Positions 1 to 7,938 of a stretch of DNA of 38,388 nt are shown here, one piece after another. Within the stretch, counting starts at the first letter, position 1. Each line of letters begins with the position of its first letter. Location of the stretch: contig JAPOTD010000023.1 in assembly GCA_026709365.1 (NCBI GenBank), forward strand, positions 1 through 38,388. The letters are read 5' to 3'. The position numbers and the translations under genes are program-made. The notes beneath the pieces were generated by a model that worked only from the letters and a program-made list of their open reading frames with translations, searched no databases and was not told the origin of the DNA. The DNA is from Gammaproteobacteria bacterium. GTDB taxonomy: Bacteria; Pseudomonadota; Gammaproteobacteria; Pseudomonadales; Azotimanducaceae.

Positions 1-2
1 TC

Positions 3-32
3 CCGGAGCGAGGGCGTCCCGCCCTCGATTGG
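3..32. repeat. REP-like palindromic repeat, left-edge copy
   Basis: A 30-base unit contains a perfect hairpin: arms CGAGGGCG (9-16) and CGCCCTCG (20-27) around a 3-base loop. The same 30 bases recur exactly at 34623-34652. The 24-base core occurs inverted at 34571-34594. Exact recurrence about 34 kb apart in non-coding DNA fits a dispersed REP/BIME-like element. No transposase is next to this copy. Confidence 0.8.
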
Positions 33-133
33 AAATCCGCAGGGACAACGCAGCGGGTTTGCACACCCTTTCAGTATCGGCTGAAGCACATTTATAGGCA
101 TTATCGGCAATTCAGCCCAGAGTTATCTTGACC

Positions 134-1387
134 ATGGAATATCTTCCCCGAATCGTCGATGCGGAACTGAGCCTGCTGCTTGAAGCCAGTGGAGCAGTGC
201 TCATTGAAGGCCCGAAAGCTTGCGGGAAAACCGAAACCGCGCTGCGCGCGGCGGTAAGCGAGGTGCGGCTTGACCGTGACGAAAACGCGAAACTGATGGT
301 CGATTTGGAGGTTGGGGCGGTGCTAGCCGGCGAAACGCCGCGCTTGATCGACGAATGGCAACTCGCACCAAGCATCTGGAATCATGTGCGGCATGAAGTT
401 GACCGCAGGCACGCTCCGGGCCAGTTCATCCTCACCGGCTCGGCCAAACCGGCTGACGACCAGACCAGACACTCCGGAGCGGGCCGCTTTTCCCGGCTGC
501 GGATGCGGCCCTTCACCCTGAGTGAGTTGGGGCGGTCATCGAACTCGATTTCACTCGGGAAGCTGCTCCAAAGCGAGCCGCAAAACGCAGAGCGACAAGA
601 AATGACGATTTCCTCGCTCGCCGAAATCCTCTGCGCCGGGGGTTGGCCGGCGAATGTCGGCAAGCCCTCGGTCGCGGCAATTCGCGCCAATCGCGGCTAT
701 ATCAGGGAAGTCAGTCACGTGGACATCTCGCAAGCGAGCGGCAAGTCACATGATCCGATCAAGGTGGAACGACTGCTGCGGTCACTGGCAAGAAATATAG
801 CGACCCCCGTGGCGACGAGTAAATTGGCCGCTGATGTCAGTGGAGCAAACGGTCAACAATTGAATCCAGAAACGGCTGCGGAATACCTAGAAGCGCTCAC
901 CCGGCTGATGGTGGTGGAGGACCAGCCAGCCTGGTCCCCGAAATTACGCTCCCGCACTCGGCTTCGCGCGGCCGCGGTACGTCATTTCGTGGATCCGTCT
1001 CTCGCCGTGGCGGCCTTGGGAGTCGCGCCGGATCGTCTGCTAGCCGATCTCAACTACTTCGGATATCTGTTCGAGTCCTTGGTGATTCGTGACCTGCGCA
1101 TCTATGCACAGGCCGCGGACGCTCGCGTGTACCACTACCGGGAAAAGGACGGACTTGAGGTGGGCGCCATTGTGGAAACGGCGGACGGCCGCTGGGCAGC
1201 ATTCGAGATCAAGCTGGGAGAGCGCTGGATCGAGGAGGGACGGAGGAATCTGCTCCGAGTCGCACAGCGGTTGGCCGGAACCGAGCATGACAAACCCGCC
1301 GCTCTCGCAGTCATTGTTCCCAGCGGCTATGGATACTTTCGGCCGGGTGAAGTGGGCATCGTTCCGATCAACGCGCTGGGGCCTTAA
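134..1387 (+). CDS. AAA ATPase with DUF4143-type C-terminus (copy 1)
   Basis: This is a P-loop ATPase of the AAA_14/DUF4143 type. The Walker A motif GPKACGKT lies near residues 26-33, and LIDEWQ a little further on fits Walker B. The C-terminal third has the expected FEIK segment of the nuclease-like DUF4143 fold. At the usual acidic position (normally EVDxxVE) the sequence reads EVGAIVE, an Asp-to-Gly change that could disable a nuclease-type site. An in-frame TTG at 128 is an alternative start; ATG at 134 is preferred. The length (417 aa) is normal for the family. It stands alone, just right of a palindromic repeat. The cellular role of these proteins is poorly defined, and I do not assign one. 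Confidence 0.85.
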   Translation: MEYLPRIVDAELSLLLEASGAVLIEGPKACGKTETALRAAVSEVRLDRDENAKLMVDLEVGAVLAGETPRLIDEWQLAPSIWNHVRHEVDRRHAPGQFILTGSAKPADDQTRHSGAGRFSRLRMRPFTLSELGRSSNSISLGKLLQSEPQNAERQEMTISSLAEILCAGGWPANVGKPSVAAIRANRGYIREVSHVDISQASGKSHDPIKVERLLRSLARNIATPVATSKLAADVSGANGQQLNPETAAEYLEALTRLMVVEDQPAWSPKLRSRTRLRAAAVRHFVDPSLAVAALGVAPDRLLADLNYFGYLFESLVIRDLRIYAQAADARVYHYREKDGLEVGAIVETADGRWAAFEIKLGERWIEEGRRNLLRVAQRLAGTEHDKPAALAVIVPSGYGYFRPGEVGIVPINALGP

Positions 1388-1409
1388 TCATCGGCTTCGC
1401 TCTCCTTCC

Positions 1410-1982
1410 CTAGCCGCAAACAGAGTCCCGAACCAAACGGCAAAACCTTGCTCCGATCTCTTCCGGGGCATGTCCGCCATCCGGCGAGAACCACAGCCGA
1501 GCGTGGTTGCCCGCGCCAAGAATCATGAGCCTGAGCAGGTGTCTGTCCACCCAGGGCGCTAGCGGCAGATCATCAACCAAGGCCTTGAACTGCGCCTCGA
1601 ATCGATCTCTTAGCGCAATGAGCTGGCTTGCGTGCTTGGGTACTTCGTCGGGTTCAACCTTGAAGATGACACGGGTGCCGGCACTCTCCTGGGTAATCGC
1701 GCGAATGTGGGCGGACATGCCGGCCTGCAGCCTGTCCCAGGGATCGTCGTGTGGCTCAACCGCCGCCTCAAGCGCTTCGGTGATGCGTTCCACGCCGGAC
1801 GCATAAATCGCCAGCAGAAGGTCGTCCTTGGACGGAAAGTGGTAATAGATGGAGCCTGGCAGCATGCCCACCGCCTTGGAGATGTCACGCATGCTGGTGG
1901 ACTTGTAGCCTTGGCTTGCAAACAGCTCCGCCGCCGCCTCGATCAGGGCATAGTTGCGGCTGTTGGCTCTTTGCGGCTTCAT
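1410..1982 (-). CDS. TetR/AcrR-family transcriptional regulator
   Basis: A 190-aa TetR-type repressor. The N-terminal helix-turn-helix (about residues 10-55) has the family pattern: ALIEAAAELFASQGY, then MRDISKAVGM, then GSIYYHFPSKDDLL. The C-terminal two-thirds is helical and would bind the ligand and form the dimer. It is divergent from the P450 gene. The 69-bp gap between them holds a perfect palindrome (AAACAA-N4-TTGTTT) placed between the -35 and -10 boxes of the P450 promoter. That is the classic arrangement for repression of the neighbour and of itself. The ligand is unknown; a substrate of the adjacent catabolic cluster is the natural guess. Confidence 0.92.
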   Translation of the reverse strand: MKPQRANSRNYALIEAAAELFASQGYKSTSMRDISKAVGMLPGSIYYHFPSKDDLLLAIYASGVERITEALEAAVEPHDDPWDRLQAGMSAHIRAITQESAGTRVIFKVEPDEVPKHASQLIALRDRFEAQFKALVDDLPLAPWVDRHLLRLMILGAGNHARLWFSPDGGHAPEEIGARFCRLVRDSVCG

Positions 1983-2001
1983 GGTGAGAGCCTACATCCC
2001 G

Positions 2002-2030
2002 TTGACAGGCCAAACAAGTGTTTGTTTAAT
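2002..2030 (+). promoter_or_regulatory. Sigma-70 promoter of the P450 gene
   Basis: TTGACA (2002-2007, a perfect -35) is followed after exactly 17 bases by TTTAAT (2025-2030, five of six matches to -10). Transcription would start near 2037, about 15 bases before ATG 2052 or 33 before ATG 2070. The TetR-type operator sits inside the spacer. Confidence 0.75.
2012..2027. promoter_or_regulatory. Putative TetR operator palindrome
   Basis: A perfect 6-4-6 inverted repeat, AAACAA-GTGT-TTGTTT, fills most of the promoter spacer between the divergent TetR and P450 genes. Binding here would block RNA polymerase. Size and symmetry fit TetR-family operators; assignment to the adjacent regulator is inference. 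Confidence 0.7.
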
Positions 2031-2051
2031 GCTAGGGTCATCACCCGATCC

Positions 2052-3233
2052 ATGGCGGTCAACCGGCAAATGGACGTCTCCGATCCAGCGCTCTACGAAG
2101 CGCACAGCTTTCACCCCCTCTTTCGGGAACTGCGGGCGTCAGATCCCGTGTACTACTGCGAGCAAAGTCAGTATGGCCCCTACTGGGCCGTCACCCGCTA
2201 CCGGGACATACTGGCTGTGGACATGAACCCCCGCGTCTTCTCCTCCGCAGCGGGCGGCATCTCGATCTTTGACATGCCGGTCCATCAGGATCGCAGCTTC
2301 ATCAACTTGGACCCCCCGGAGCACCGGGCCCATCGCTCGACCGTAACCCCCGTCTTCAGCACCGAAAACCTGGCGCAGATGCAGCTTGAAGTGCAGGAGC
2401 GAGTCGGGGAAATACTGGATCGAGTACCCCTCAACGAGCCCTTTGACTGGGTGACGGAAGTCGCCAACGAGCTGCCCTTGCAGATGCTATCGACCCTGTT
2501 CGGCATCCCGGAGGAAGACCGTTACCACATGCTGTATTGGACCAACGTGCAGGTCGCGCTCATGGGCGGACAGGATCCAGGGTCGGAGGAACGTGACAAG
2601 CACCCCTCATTCACAACGTATTTTCTCGACATGCTGCACCGTCGCGCCACCGAGAAGGAGCGCAAGCCCGATTTGGTGTCGCATCTGATCCACGGCGAAC
2701 AGGAGATTTCAAACGAAATGGCCCTGAATCACCTGCGGCTGCTCATGGTCGGCGCGAACGACACCACCCGGACCAGCATCACCGGCGGGTTGGAGGCCGT
2801 GATTGAGCAAGGCCTCTATGCCGACTTGCGCACGAACAGAGCATTGGTTCCCACCGCCGTCAACGAGATGATTCGCTTTGTCACCCCGGTGGTGCATCAA
2901 CGCCGAACTGCAACCCGAGACTTCGAGCTGGGTGGCAAGGCCATTCGCCAAGGCGACAAGGTGGTGATGTTCTACGTCTCCGGCAATCGGGATGAGGCCG
3001 CATTCACCGATCCCGATCGTCTTGTGCTGGACCGCACCGAACCACGCATCCTGTCGTTCGGATCAGGCATTCACCATTGCATTGGCTTTCGCATCGCCAG
3101 GATGCAGCTTCAATACATGTGGGAAGGCATGCTGGATCGATTCAGCGGCTTTGAGCTGGTGGATCGGCCGGTGCGCACCCGCTCAAACTTCGTGCAAGGG
3201 TTTCAGTCGATGCTCGTCATCGCCCGTGCGTAG
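2052..3233 (+). CDS. Cytochrome P450 monooxygenase
   Basis: A soluble bacterial P450 of about 393 aa. The I-helix oxygen-activation motif GANDTT is near residue 233, the ExxR motif reads NEMIR (Glu 272, Arg 275), and the haem-ligand loop FGSGIHHCIG places the cysteine thiolate at residue 343. The NDTTR form of the I-helix resembles that of actinobacterial sterol/fatty-acid P450s (CYP125/124/142 group), so a sterol, terpenoid or branched lipid substrate is possible but not shown. The open frame extends upstream to 1632 over the TetR gene; that part is antisense. ATG 2052 and ATG 2070 are both plausible starts and neither has a strong ribosome site. No ferredoxin or reductase partner is nearby. 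A divergent TetR gene probably controls it. Confidence 0.93.
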   Translation: MAVNRQMDVSDPALYEAHSFHPLFRELRASDPVYYCEQSQYGPYWAVTRYRDILAVDMNPRVFSSAAGGISIFDMPVHQDRSFINLDPPEHRAHRSTVTPVFSTENLAQMQLEVQERVGEILDRVPLNEPFDWVTEVANELPLQMLSTLFGIPEEDRYHMLYWTNVQVALMGGQDPGSEERDKHPSFTTYFLDMLHRRATEKERKPDLVSHLIHGEQEISNEMALNHLRLLMVGANDTTRTSITGGLEAVIEQGLYADLRTNRALVPTAVNEMIRFVTPVVHQRRTATRDFELGGKAIRQGDKVVMFYVSGNRDEAAFTDPDRLVLDRTEPRILSFGSGIHHCIGFRIARMQLQYMWEGMLDRFSGFELVDRPVRTRSNFVQGFQSMLVIARA

Positions 3234-3271
3234 GGCGGAAGGGCACACGCGGCGGACGGGCACATAAGGGT

Positions 3272-3279
3272 AAAGGAGG
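3272..3279 (+). promoter_or_regulatory. Strong Shine-Dalgarno of the first SDR gene
   Basis: AAAGGAGG ends 8 bases before ATG 3288, a near-perfect anti-16S match. It fixes the start of the dehydrogenase and implies independent, strong translation 54 bases after the P450 stop. Confidence 0.8.
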
Positions 3280-3287
3280 TTTTCCCT

Positions 3288-4088
3288 ATGAGAATCATCG
3301 TTACTGGCGGCGCTTCCGGGGTTGGGGCCGCCCTCGTCGAACGGCTTGCTGGGCATGAAGTCTGGATTCTGGATGTGCAGTCCCCGAACGGGCTTGCCGA
3401 TGCGCACCGCTTCATCCCCTTGGATCTGTCAGACGCGCAAGCGATCGACCGGGTTGTTGCCGACTTGCCGGACGTACTCGACGGCTTGGCCAACGTTGCG
3501 GGCATCGCCCAAGCGCCCCAGCCCCAGACCGTGGTCGCCGTGAACTTTCTGGGGTTGAGGCACTTGACTGAGCGCTTGACGCCTCGGCTCGTCCCGGGAG
3601 GTGGCGTGGTCAACGTTTCCTCCGTGGCCGGACGGGACTGGCAATTGAGATACGAGCGGTTGTTGCCACTGTTGGAAACCCAATCCTTCGCCGAGGGCAT
3701 GAACTGGTGTCAGGAGCACCCTGAGGGCCTGAGTCGCGATCCCTACACCTTCTCAAAACGACTGGTCACGGCCTACACGCTGCGGGCAGCGCAAGAGGCA
3801 GCAGCGAAAGGCTACCGAATCAACTGCGTCAGTCCGGGGCCGATCGATACGCCGCTGTACCCGGAGTTCGAGGCCATCATGGGCAAGGCGCAAAGCGACT
3901 GGGCGAGGGCGCAGGTCGGCACGGCCAAACCCAGCGACATCGCCGAAGTGGTGGCGCTTTTGCTGACTGGCGATTGCGGCTGGCTGAATGGCGTGGACAT
4001 ACCGGTTGACGGCGGCTACACGGCCGGCCTGCAATCCGGATGGATCGACTTTGCTGCCTCGCCCGTCATGATGGCGCGGCGCGGTTAG
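3288..4088 (+). CDS. SDR oxidoreductase, 3-alpha-hydroxysteroid dehydrogenase-like
   Basis: A 266-aa classical short-chain dehydrogenase. TGGASGVG at residues 6-13 is the dinucleotide loop, NVAG (about 70) the structural motif, VSSVAG holds the catalytic Ser region, and the Tyr-Lys pair is in YTFSK. SPGPIDTPL follows at the usual place. The compact first strand (MRIIVTGG) and the long insert between Ser and Tyr recall the 3-alpha-hydroxysteroid/coniferyl-alcohol dehydrogenase group. It lies just downstream of the P450 on the same strand, so it could oxidise the alcohol the P450 makes. Substrate is inferred only. Confidence 0.9.
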   Translation: MRIIVTGGASGVGAALVERLAGHEVWILDVQSPNGLADAHRFIPLDLSDAQAIDRVVADLPDVLDGLANVAGIAQAPQPQTVVAVNFLGLRHLTERLTPRLVPGGGVVNVSSVAGRDWQLRYERLLPLLETQSFAEGMNWCQEHPEGLSRDPYTFSKRLVTAYTLRAAQEAAAKGYRINCVSPGPIDTPLYPEFEAIMGKAQSDWARAQVGTAKPSDIAEVVALLLTGDCGWLNGVDIPVDGGYTAGLQSGWIDFAASPVMMARRG

Positions 4089-4150
4089 CCGTTTCCAATT
4101 CCCATCGAATCAGGGCAAAGCAGAGTGCCGCCGTCGGTTTGTCGCCCAGC

Positions 4151-5401
4151 CTAACGGGAGCGCTGCTGCCGCAAGGCGGCTGCGTCAGGCTGATCCAGAT
4201 AGTGCTTCGGGATGTCGAAGCCGAATAGCTTGGCGGCATTCAGGCCGAGAATCCTAGCCCGCTCGACATCGCTCAGGTGCCCCATTTGCCGCTCGATCGC
4301 CTGTGTCGAATAGGGCCAGGAGCCTTCGTGATGCGGGAAGTCACTCGCCCAGAGGAAATTGTCAACTAAGCCAAATTCACGGGCCAAGGCCAGCCCGGCC
4401 GGATCCTCCTGAAAGCTGGCGAACCCTTGGCGCTTGAAGTACTCGCTGGGCAGCAGGTCAAGCTTGGGGCGGACCCACATGTGATGCTTGGCATACGCCT
4501 CGTCCATCGCCCCCAGCATCCAAGGCACCCAGCCAATGCCCGCTTCAATGGAGCCGAAGCGGAGCTTTGGATGCCGCTGCGCCACGCCTGAGGCGCAGAT
4601 GTTGACGATGGGCTCCATCGTTGGGGCCAGTGAATGCACGGCGTAGTTGATCACCGCACCGCCCTGGCTGCGGGCGGTGCGCGGGTCGCGCCCTGTGGAG
4701 ACGTGAAAGGTGACCGGCAGTTCAACGTCCTCAATGCAATCCCAGAGCGGAGTGAATTCGCGCAGGTTGTAGTTCAGGTCATCCACGTCGGGCGCACCGA
4801 AAACCGGCTTGCACGGCAAGCAAATCCCTTTGAACCCCAAGGCCGCACAGCGTTGAATCTCAGCAATGGCGGCGTCGATTTCGGCCGGCGCAACGCAGGC
4901 CACCGGCGCAAGACGGTCGTTGTGCGGACCATAGCTCTCCCAAGCCCACTCGTTCCAGGCCCGGCACATCATTTGGGAGAATGCCGCATCCCGTGTGGCC
5001 CACATGGCCAGCCCAACATTGGGGAACAGAACCTCGGCATCCACGCCATCGAGCGCCAGCTCGGCCGCTCGCTCATCTGGATTGCGCCCTGAATCATGGC
5101 GCAGCCTCTCGTGCCCCTGAAGCGGCTGCACCCAATTCAACTTGGCTGGACGAAACCCTTCGGTTTTTTGGTACTGCGTTTTCTTGTCCCGGCCCACGAT
5201 GACCGTCGGCAGGCGATCATGGAACGCCTCCGGCAGCCGGTCCTTGAAAATCGTTCTGGGTTCCTGAACATGTCCGTCCGCGGATACCATGAAGTACTTG
5301 TTGGGCGCATCAGGGCGGGGCGAGCGTGGCCAGCTTGCCGACCCCGGCGATTGGGTGCGCCAGAAATTGCGCTCATCGGGCGCTGGTATCGAAGTGGTCA
5401 T
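4151..5401 (-). CDS. Metal-dependent amidohydrolase (amidohydrolase-2 / ACMSD-like)
   Basis: A 416-aa TIM-barrel amidohydrolase. The first strand carries the metal motif SADGHVQEP (Asp 42, His 44). A later FHVSTG supplies another metal His, and ASDFPHHEG near residue 360 holds the catalytic Asp. This pattern and length match the PF04909 group of decarboxylases and hydrolases. A GGGGAGAGG stretch just before the ATG is a good ribosome site. It converges on the SDR at 3288 and lies in the same direction as the SDR at 5487, so the two minus-strand genes may form an operon (gap of 85 bases). Its reaction could be C-C or C-N cleavage in a catabolic route. Confidence 0.88.
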   Translation of the reverse strand: MTTSIPAPDERNFWRTQSPGSASWPRSPRPDAPNKYFMVSADGHVQEPRTIFKDRLPEAFHDRLPTVIVGRDKKTQYQKTEGFRPAKLNWVQPLQGHERLRHDSGRNPDERAAELALDGVDAEVLFPNVGLAMWATRDAAFSQMMCRAWNEWAWESYGPHNDRLAPVACVAPAEIDAAIAEIQRCAALGFKGICLPCKPVFGAPDVDDLNYNLREFTPLWDCIEDVELPVTFHVSTGRDPRTARSQGGAVINYAVHSLAPTMEPIVNICASGVAQRHPKLRFGSIEAGIGWVPWMLGAMDEAYAKHHMWVRPKLDLLPSEYFKRQGFASFQEDPAGLALAREFGLVDNFLWASDFPHHEGSWPYSTQAIERQMGHLSDVERARILGLNAAKLFGFDIPKHYLDQPDAAALRQQRSR

Positions 5402-5486
5402 GCCTCTCCCCTCTTGCTCAGGCGTGGTTCACGGTTTGTCCAAGTTAGTTCCATGATGGCGGTCAGTTCCATCTTGCCGTGTGCGC

Positions 5487-6323
5487 CTAGATCACGAAGC
5501 CGTCGCCGGATGCCCGAATGGTCAGGTCGCTTATTGCGACGCCCCAAGGCTGATTTATGGCGTATAGGATTTGATCCGCAGTGGAGGACGGGTCTAGGGA
5601 AAAGTACTCAATGTCGTTCACGTCGAGCATGTTCCCGGGAAGCTCGCCGACCGCTGCAGCTTGAAACTTCGCGACGTAGTCTGCGCCGTTGATGCCGAGC
5701 AGCCCCATTGCCGCTTCTGGATTGACGATCCCCGCGCTAAGCCCGGTCGCAGGGACGCCGGTGGGCCTGATCGTAGTGACCTTGATCTTGCCCTGCGATT
5801 CGATGCGCAGTGATTCGGACAGAAAGACCACCGCAGCTTTGGTGGCCGCGTAAACCGCGCTTCCGGCTGTTGGGTAGTTGCCGTAGATGGAACTGACATT
5901 GAGGACATGACCGCGGCCCTGACTGATCATTTGGTCGTGAACGGCAAGAATGCCGTTAAGCACCCCCTTGAAGTTGACGTCAATGCATCGCGTCCAAGAT
6001 AGGTAGGCGCGGGCATGGTCAGCGAAGAAAGCCAAGGGCATGATCCCGGCGTTGTTCACCATCACGTCGATTGCGCCATACCGTTCGACAGCACTGCCGG
6101 CGAGGCCGTGCATCTGCTGCAAGTCCGCGACGTCAGCAGTGACGCCAATGGCTTCACCGTTTTGCGATCGGATGCCCGACACGACCTCGTCCAAGGCTTG
6201 GGCCTGAATGTCAGCCGCCACAACGTGGGCGCCCGATGCAGCTGCCTTCTCGCAGAGAAGCCTGCCAAAGCCGCCTGCCGCGCCGGTCACGACAATCGTT
6301 TTTCCTTCAATGTGATTGGTCAT
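5487..6323 (-). CDS. SDR family oxidoreductase
   Basis: A 278-aa classical short-chain dehydrogenase. TGAAGGFG (residues 14-21) is the cofactor loop, ADI after strand 2 suggests NAD preference, NNAG is near residue 91, VSSIYG near 144, and the catalytic Tyr-Lys pair is YAATK. The C-terminus (about residues 225-278) is longer than in simple SDRs. It lies upstream of the amidohydrolase on the same strand and probably shares its transcript. With the P450 and the other SDR it suggests an oxidation cascade on a hydrophobic substrate. The substrate cannot be read from sequence. Confidence 0.9.
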   Translation of the reverse strand: MTNHIEGKTIVVTGAAGGFGRLLCEKAAASGAHVVAADIQAQALDEVVSGIRSQNGEAIGVTADVADLQQMHGLAGSAVERYGAIDVMVNNAGIMPLAFFADHARAYLSWTRCIDVNFKGVLNGILAVHDQMISQGRGHVLNVSSIYGNYPTAGSAVYAATKAAVVFLSESLRIESQGKIKVTTIRPTGVPATGLSAGIVNPEAAMGLLGINGADYVAKFQAAAVGELPGNMLDVNDIEYFSLDPSSTADQILYAINQPWGVAISDLTIRASGDGFVI

Positions 6324-6459
6324 GCCGTTCTACAAATCCCCCGCCACTTAAGCAAATCAGTCTTCAGACATTACCATGGTCGTCCTGCCCAACCCATCTT
6401 GCCTTGCGGCCGGTAGTGGCTCAGTTTGGCTTCGGCTGGGCTTGATTCGCAAGCACAGG

Positions 6460-6504
6460 CGCGCCCGCTTCGCGGGCGCGTTGGAGTTTCGCTACGCGAA
6501 ACTC
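6460..6504. repeat. Twin-hairpin palindromic repeat (diverged relative of 34430-34476)
   Basis: Two hairpins in tandem. The first has 9-base arms (6460-6468 and 6472-6480) around TTC. The second is GAGTTTCGC-TAC-GCGAAACTC (6484-6504). The same two-hairpin layout, with matching loops, stands at 34430-34476. Similarity continues for some 35 bases past both copies (a shared GGG..A.TTCCGA..TTTCTG..CCCGCAC pattern). It sits beyond the 3' end of the second DUF4143 ATPase. The rest of the gap (6324-6569) shows nothing else I can identify. Confidence 0.75.
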
Positions 6505-6569
6505 GGCGCGCTCGTCGCGTGGGTCAGTTTCCGAGATTTTCTGAGCCCGCACAGCACAGCCGTGCCTCG

Positions 6570-7739
6570 CTATGAAAGAGGCACGCCGGTCATGGACGAA
6601 CCGATGTGCGCCTTGATCTGGCCGATCCCGGAGAGCGGCAAAACGGTGACCCGCTTATCCAATGGATAGGCTTCAGGCCCGGGATAGACGATCCAAACAT
6701 GCTTGAGCGGCAGGTCGCCGAGCGCCGCGCGAATGCTCTTGGTCATCCTGGGCGCGTCCGCGTACTTGACCTCCAGGCCCCAGAGGCTTCCCGCCGCCAG
6801 CCAGACAAGATCAACTTCCGATCCCGTGTGCGTGCGCCAGTAGTGGGGGCTGTCCACGCCCGCAAGACGAAGCACCTGCTCCAAGGCGAAGCCTTCCCAG
6901 GACGCGCCCAACTTGGGATGGCCTGCCAATTGCTCCCAGGATTCGATGGCCTGCAGACTGTGAAAAAGGCCGCTGTCGCGGATGTAGAGCTTGGGCGCCT
7001 TCACCAATCGCTTGCCCACATTGGCATGCCACGGCGGCAGAATGCGAACCATGAAGGTGCCGGCCAGAATGTCGAGGTACCGGCGAACCGTATGGTCGGA
7101 CACGCCGAGGGACCGGCCGAGCTCGGAGAGATTCAGCGTTTGGCCGTGATAGTGGCTCAACATGATCCAGAACCGTCGCAGGGTCTCCGACGGCAGGGAA
7201 ATGCCGAGCGCAGGGATGTCCCGCTCAAGATGGCTGCGGATGAAGTCATCCCGCCACCGCACGGAAGCGTGATCGTCCTCCGAGAGAAAGCTGCGCGGAA
7301 AGCCGCCCCGCAGCCACAAACTCCGCCATGCCGCGGCTCCCGTTTCGTCAAGGACCAAGGGACCAAGATCATGGTAGGCAACCCGGCCCGCCAAACTCTC
7401 GGAGACCCCTTTCGCCAGTTCCGGCGAGGCGCTGCCTAGCAGCAGGAATTTCGCGCCCTCCGGACGATCCGCAAGCACCCTCAGGAGCGCGAAGAGGGAA
7501 GGCATGCGCTGCACCTCGTCAATGACGACCGTGCCTCGCAAGTCCTCCAAGGCTGTCTGCGGCTCCGACAGTCTCGCCAGACTGCGGGGATCCTCGAGAT
7601 CGAGGACATGGTCTGCGCACAGGCGACCCGCCAAAGTGGTCTTTCCGCACTGTCGAGGACCGAGCAGCACGGAGACGGGTACACGCCTTAGTCCGGCTTT
7701 AACCGCTTCCAGTTCACGCGGGCGGGGCAGAAGGTCCAT
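6570..7739 (-). CDS. AAA ATPase with DUF4143 C-terminus (copy 2)
   Basis: A 389-aa ATPase of the AAA_14/DUF4143 family. Walker A GPRQCGKT is near residues 27-34, Walker B VVIDEVQRMP near 72-81, and LLLGSASPE is the sensor-like segment. A winged-helix-like stretch (LNLSELGRSLGVSDHTVRRYLDIL) follows, then the DUF4143 part with intact acidic residues (GSEVDLVW, LEVKYADA). Copy 1 at 134-1387 has lost the equivalent Asp; this copy looks complete. The two copies are only distantly similar, so this is not a recent duplication. It is divergent from the Fic gene, with a 35-bp palindrome 23 bp from its start. Its biological role is not established. Confidence 0.88.
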   Translation of the reverse strand: MDLLPRPRELEAVKAGLRRVPVSVLLGPRQCGKTTLAGRLCADHVLDLEDPRSLARLSEPQTALEDLRGTVVIDEVQRMPSLFALLRVLADRPEGAKFLLLGSASPELAKGVSESLAGRVAYHDLGPLVLDETGAAAWRSLWLRGGFPRSFLSEDDHASVRWRDDFIRSHLERDIPALGISLPSETLRRFWIMLSHYHGQTLNLSELGRSLGVSDHTVRRYLDILAGTFMVRILPPWHANVGKRLVKAPKLYIRDSGLFHSLQAIESWEQLAGHPKLGASWEGFALEQVLRLAGVDSPHYWRTHTGSEVDLVWLAAGSLWGLEVKYADAPRMTKSIRAALGDLPLKHVWIVYPGPEAYPLDKRVTVLPLSGIGQIKAHIGSSMTGVPLS

Positions 7740-7762
7740 GACGCGAGACTAGCATAGAAGTG

Positions 7763-7797
7763 CAGGAAATCTCGAACCATGTCTTCGAGATTTCCTG
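7763..7797. repeat. Perfect 14-7-14 inverted repeat between ATPase and Fic genes
   Basis: CAGGAAATCTCGAA (7763-7776) and its exact complement (7784-7797) flank a 7-base spacer. It begins 23 bp from the start codon of the minus-strand ATPase. It has no T-tract and lies between divergent genes, so an operator or recognition site is likelier than a terminator. Confidence 0.75.
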
Positions 7798-7938
7798 TAT
7801 TCCACGCAAAAGGGCTTTTGCCAGCCGTCAGCGCATCGATTGGAACACCCACGCCACGCAACTCGGCGCCCTGCCGATGGTCAAGCCAATCGAGCCTGAC
7901 GCTGGCCTTTTGAAGCGTATAAGGAGGCAGCCCTCAAC

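Noticed and set aside
1632-2051. 140-residue N-terminal extension of the P450
   Set aside because: It is antisense to the TetR gene and crosses the promoter and operator; P450 homology begins after 2052.
7907-7913. Programmed -1 frameshift site in the Fic leader
   Set aside because: The heptamer CCTTTTG does not fit an X-XXY-YYZ slippery site; a simple base loss is likelier.
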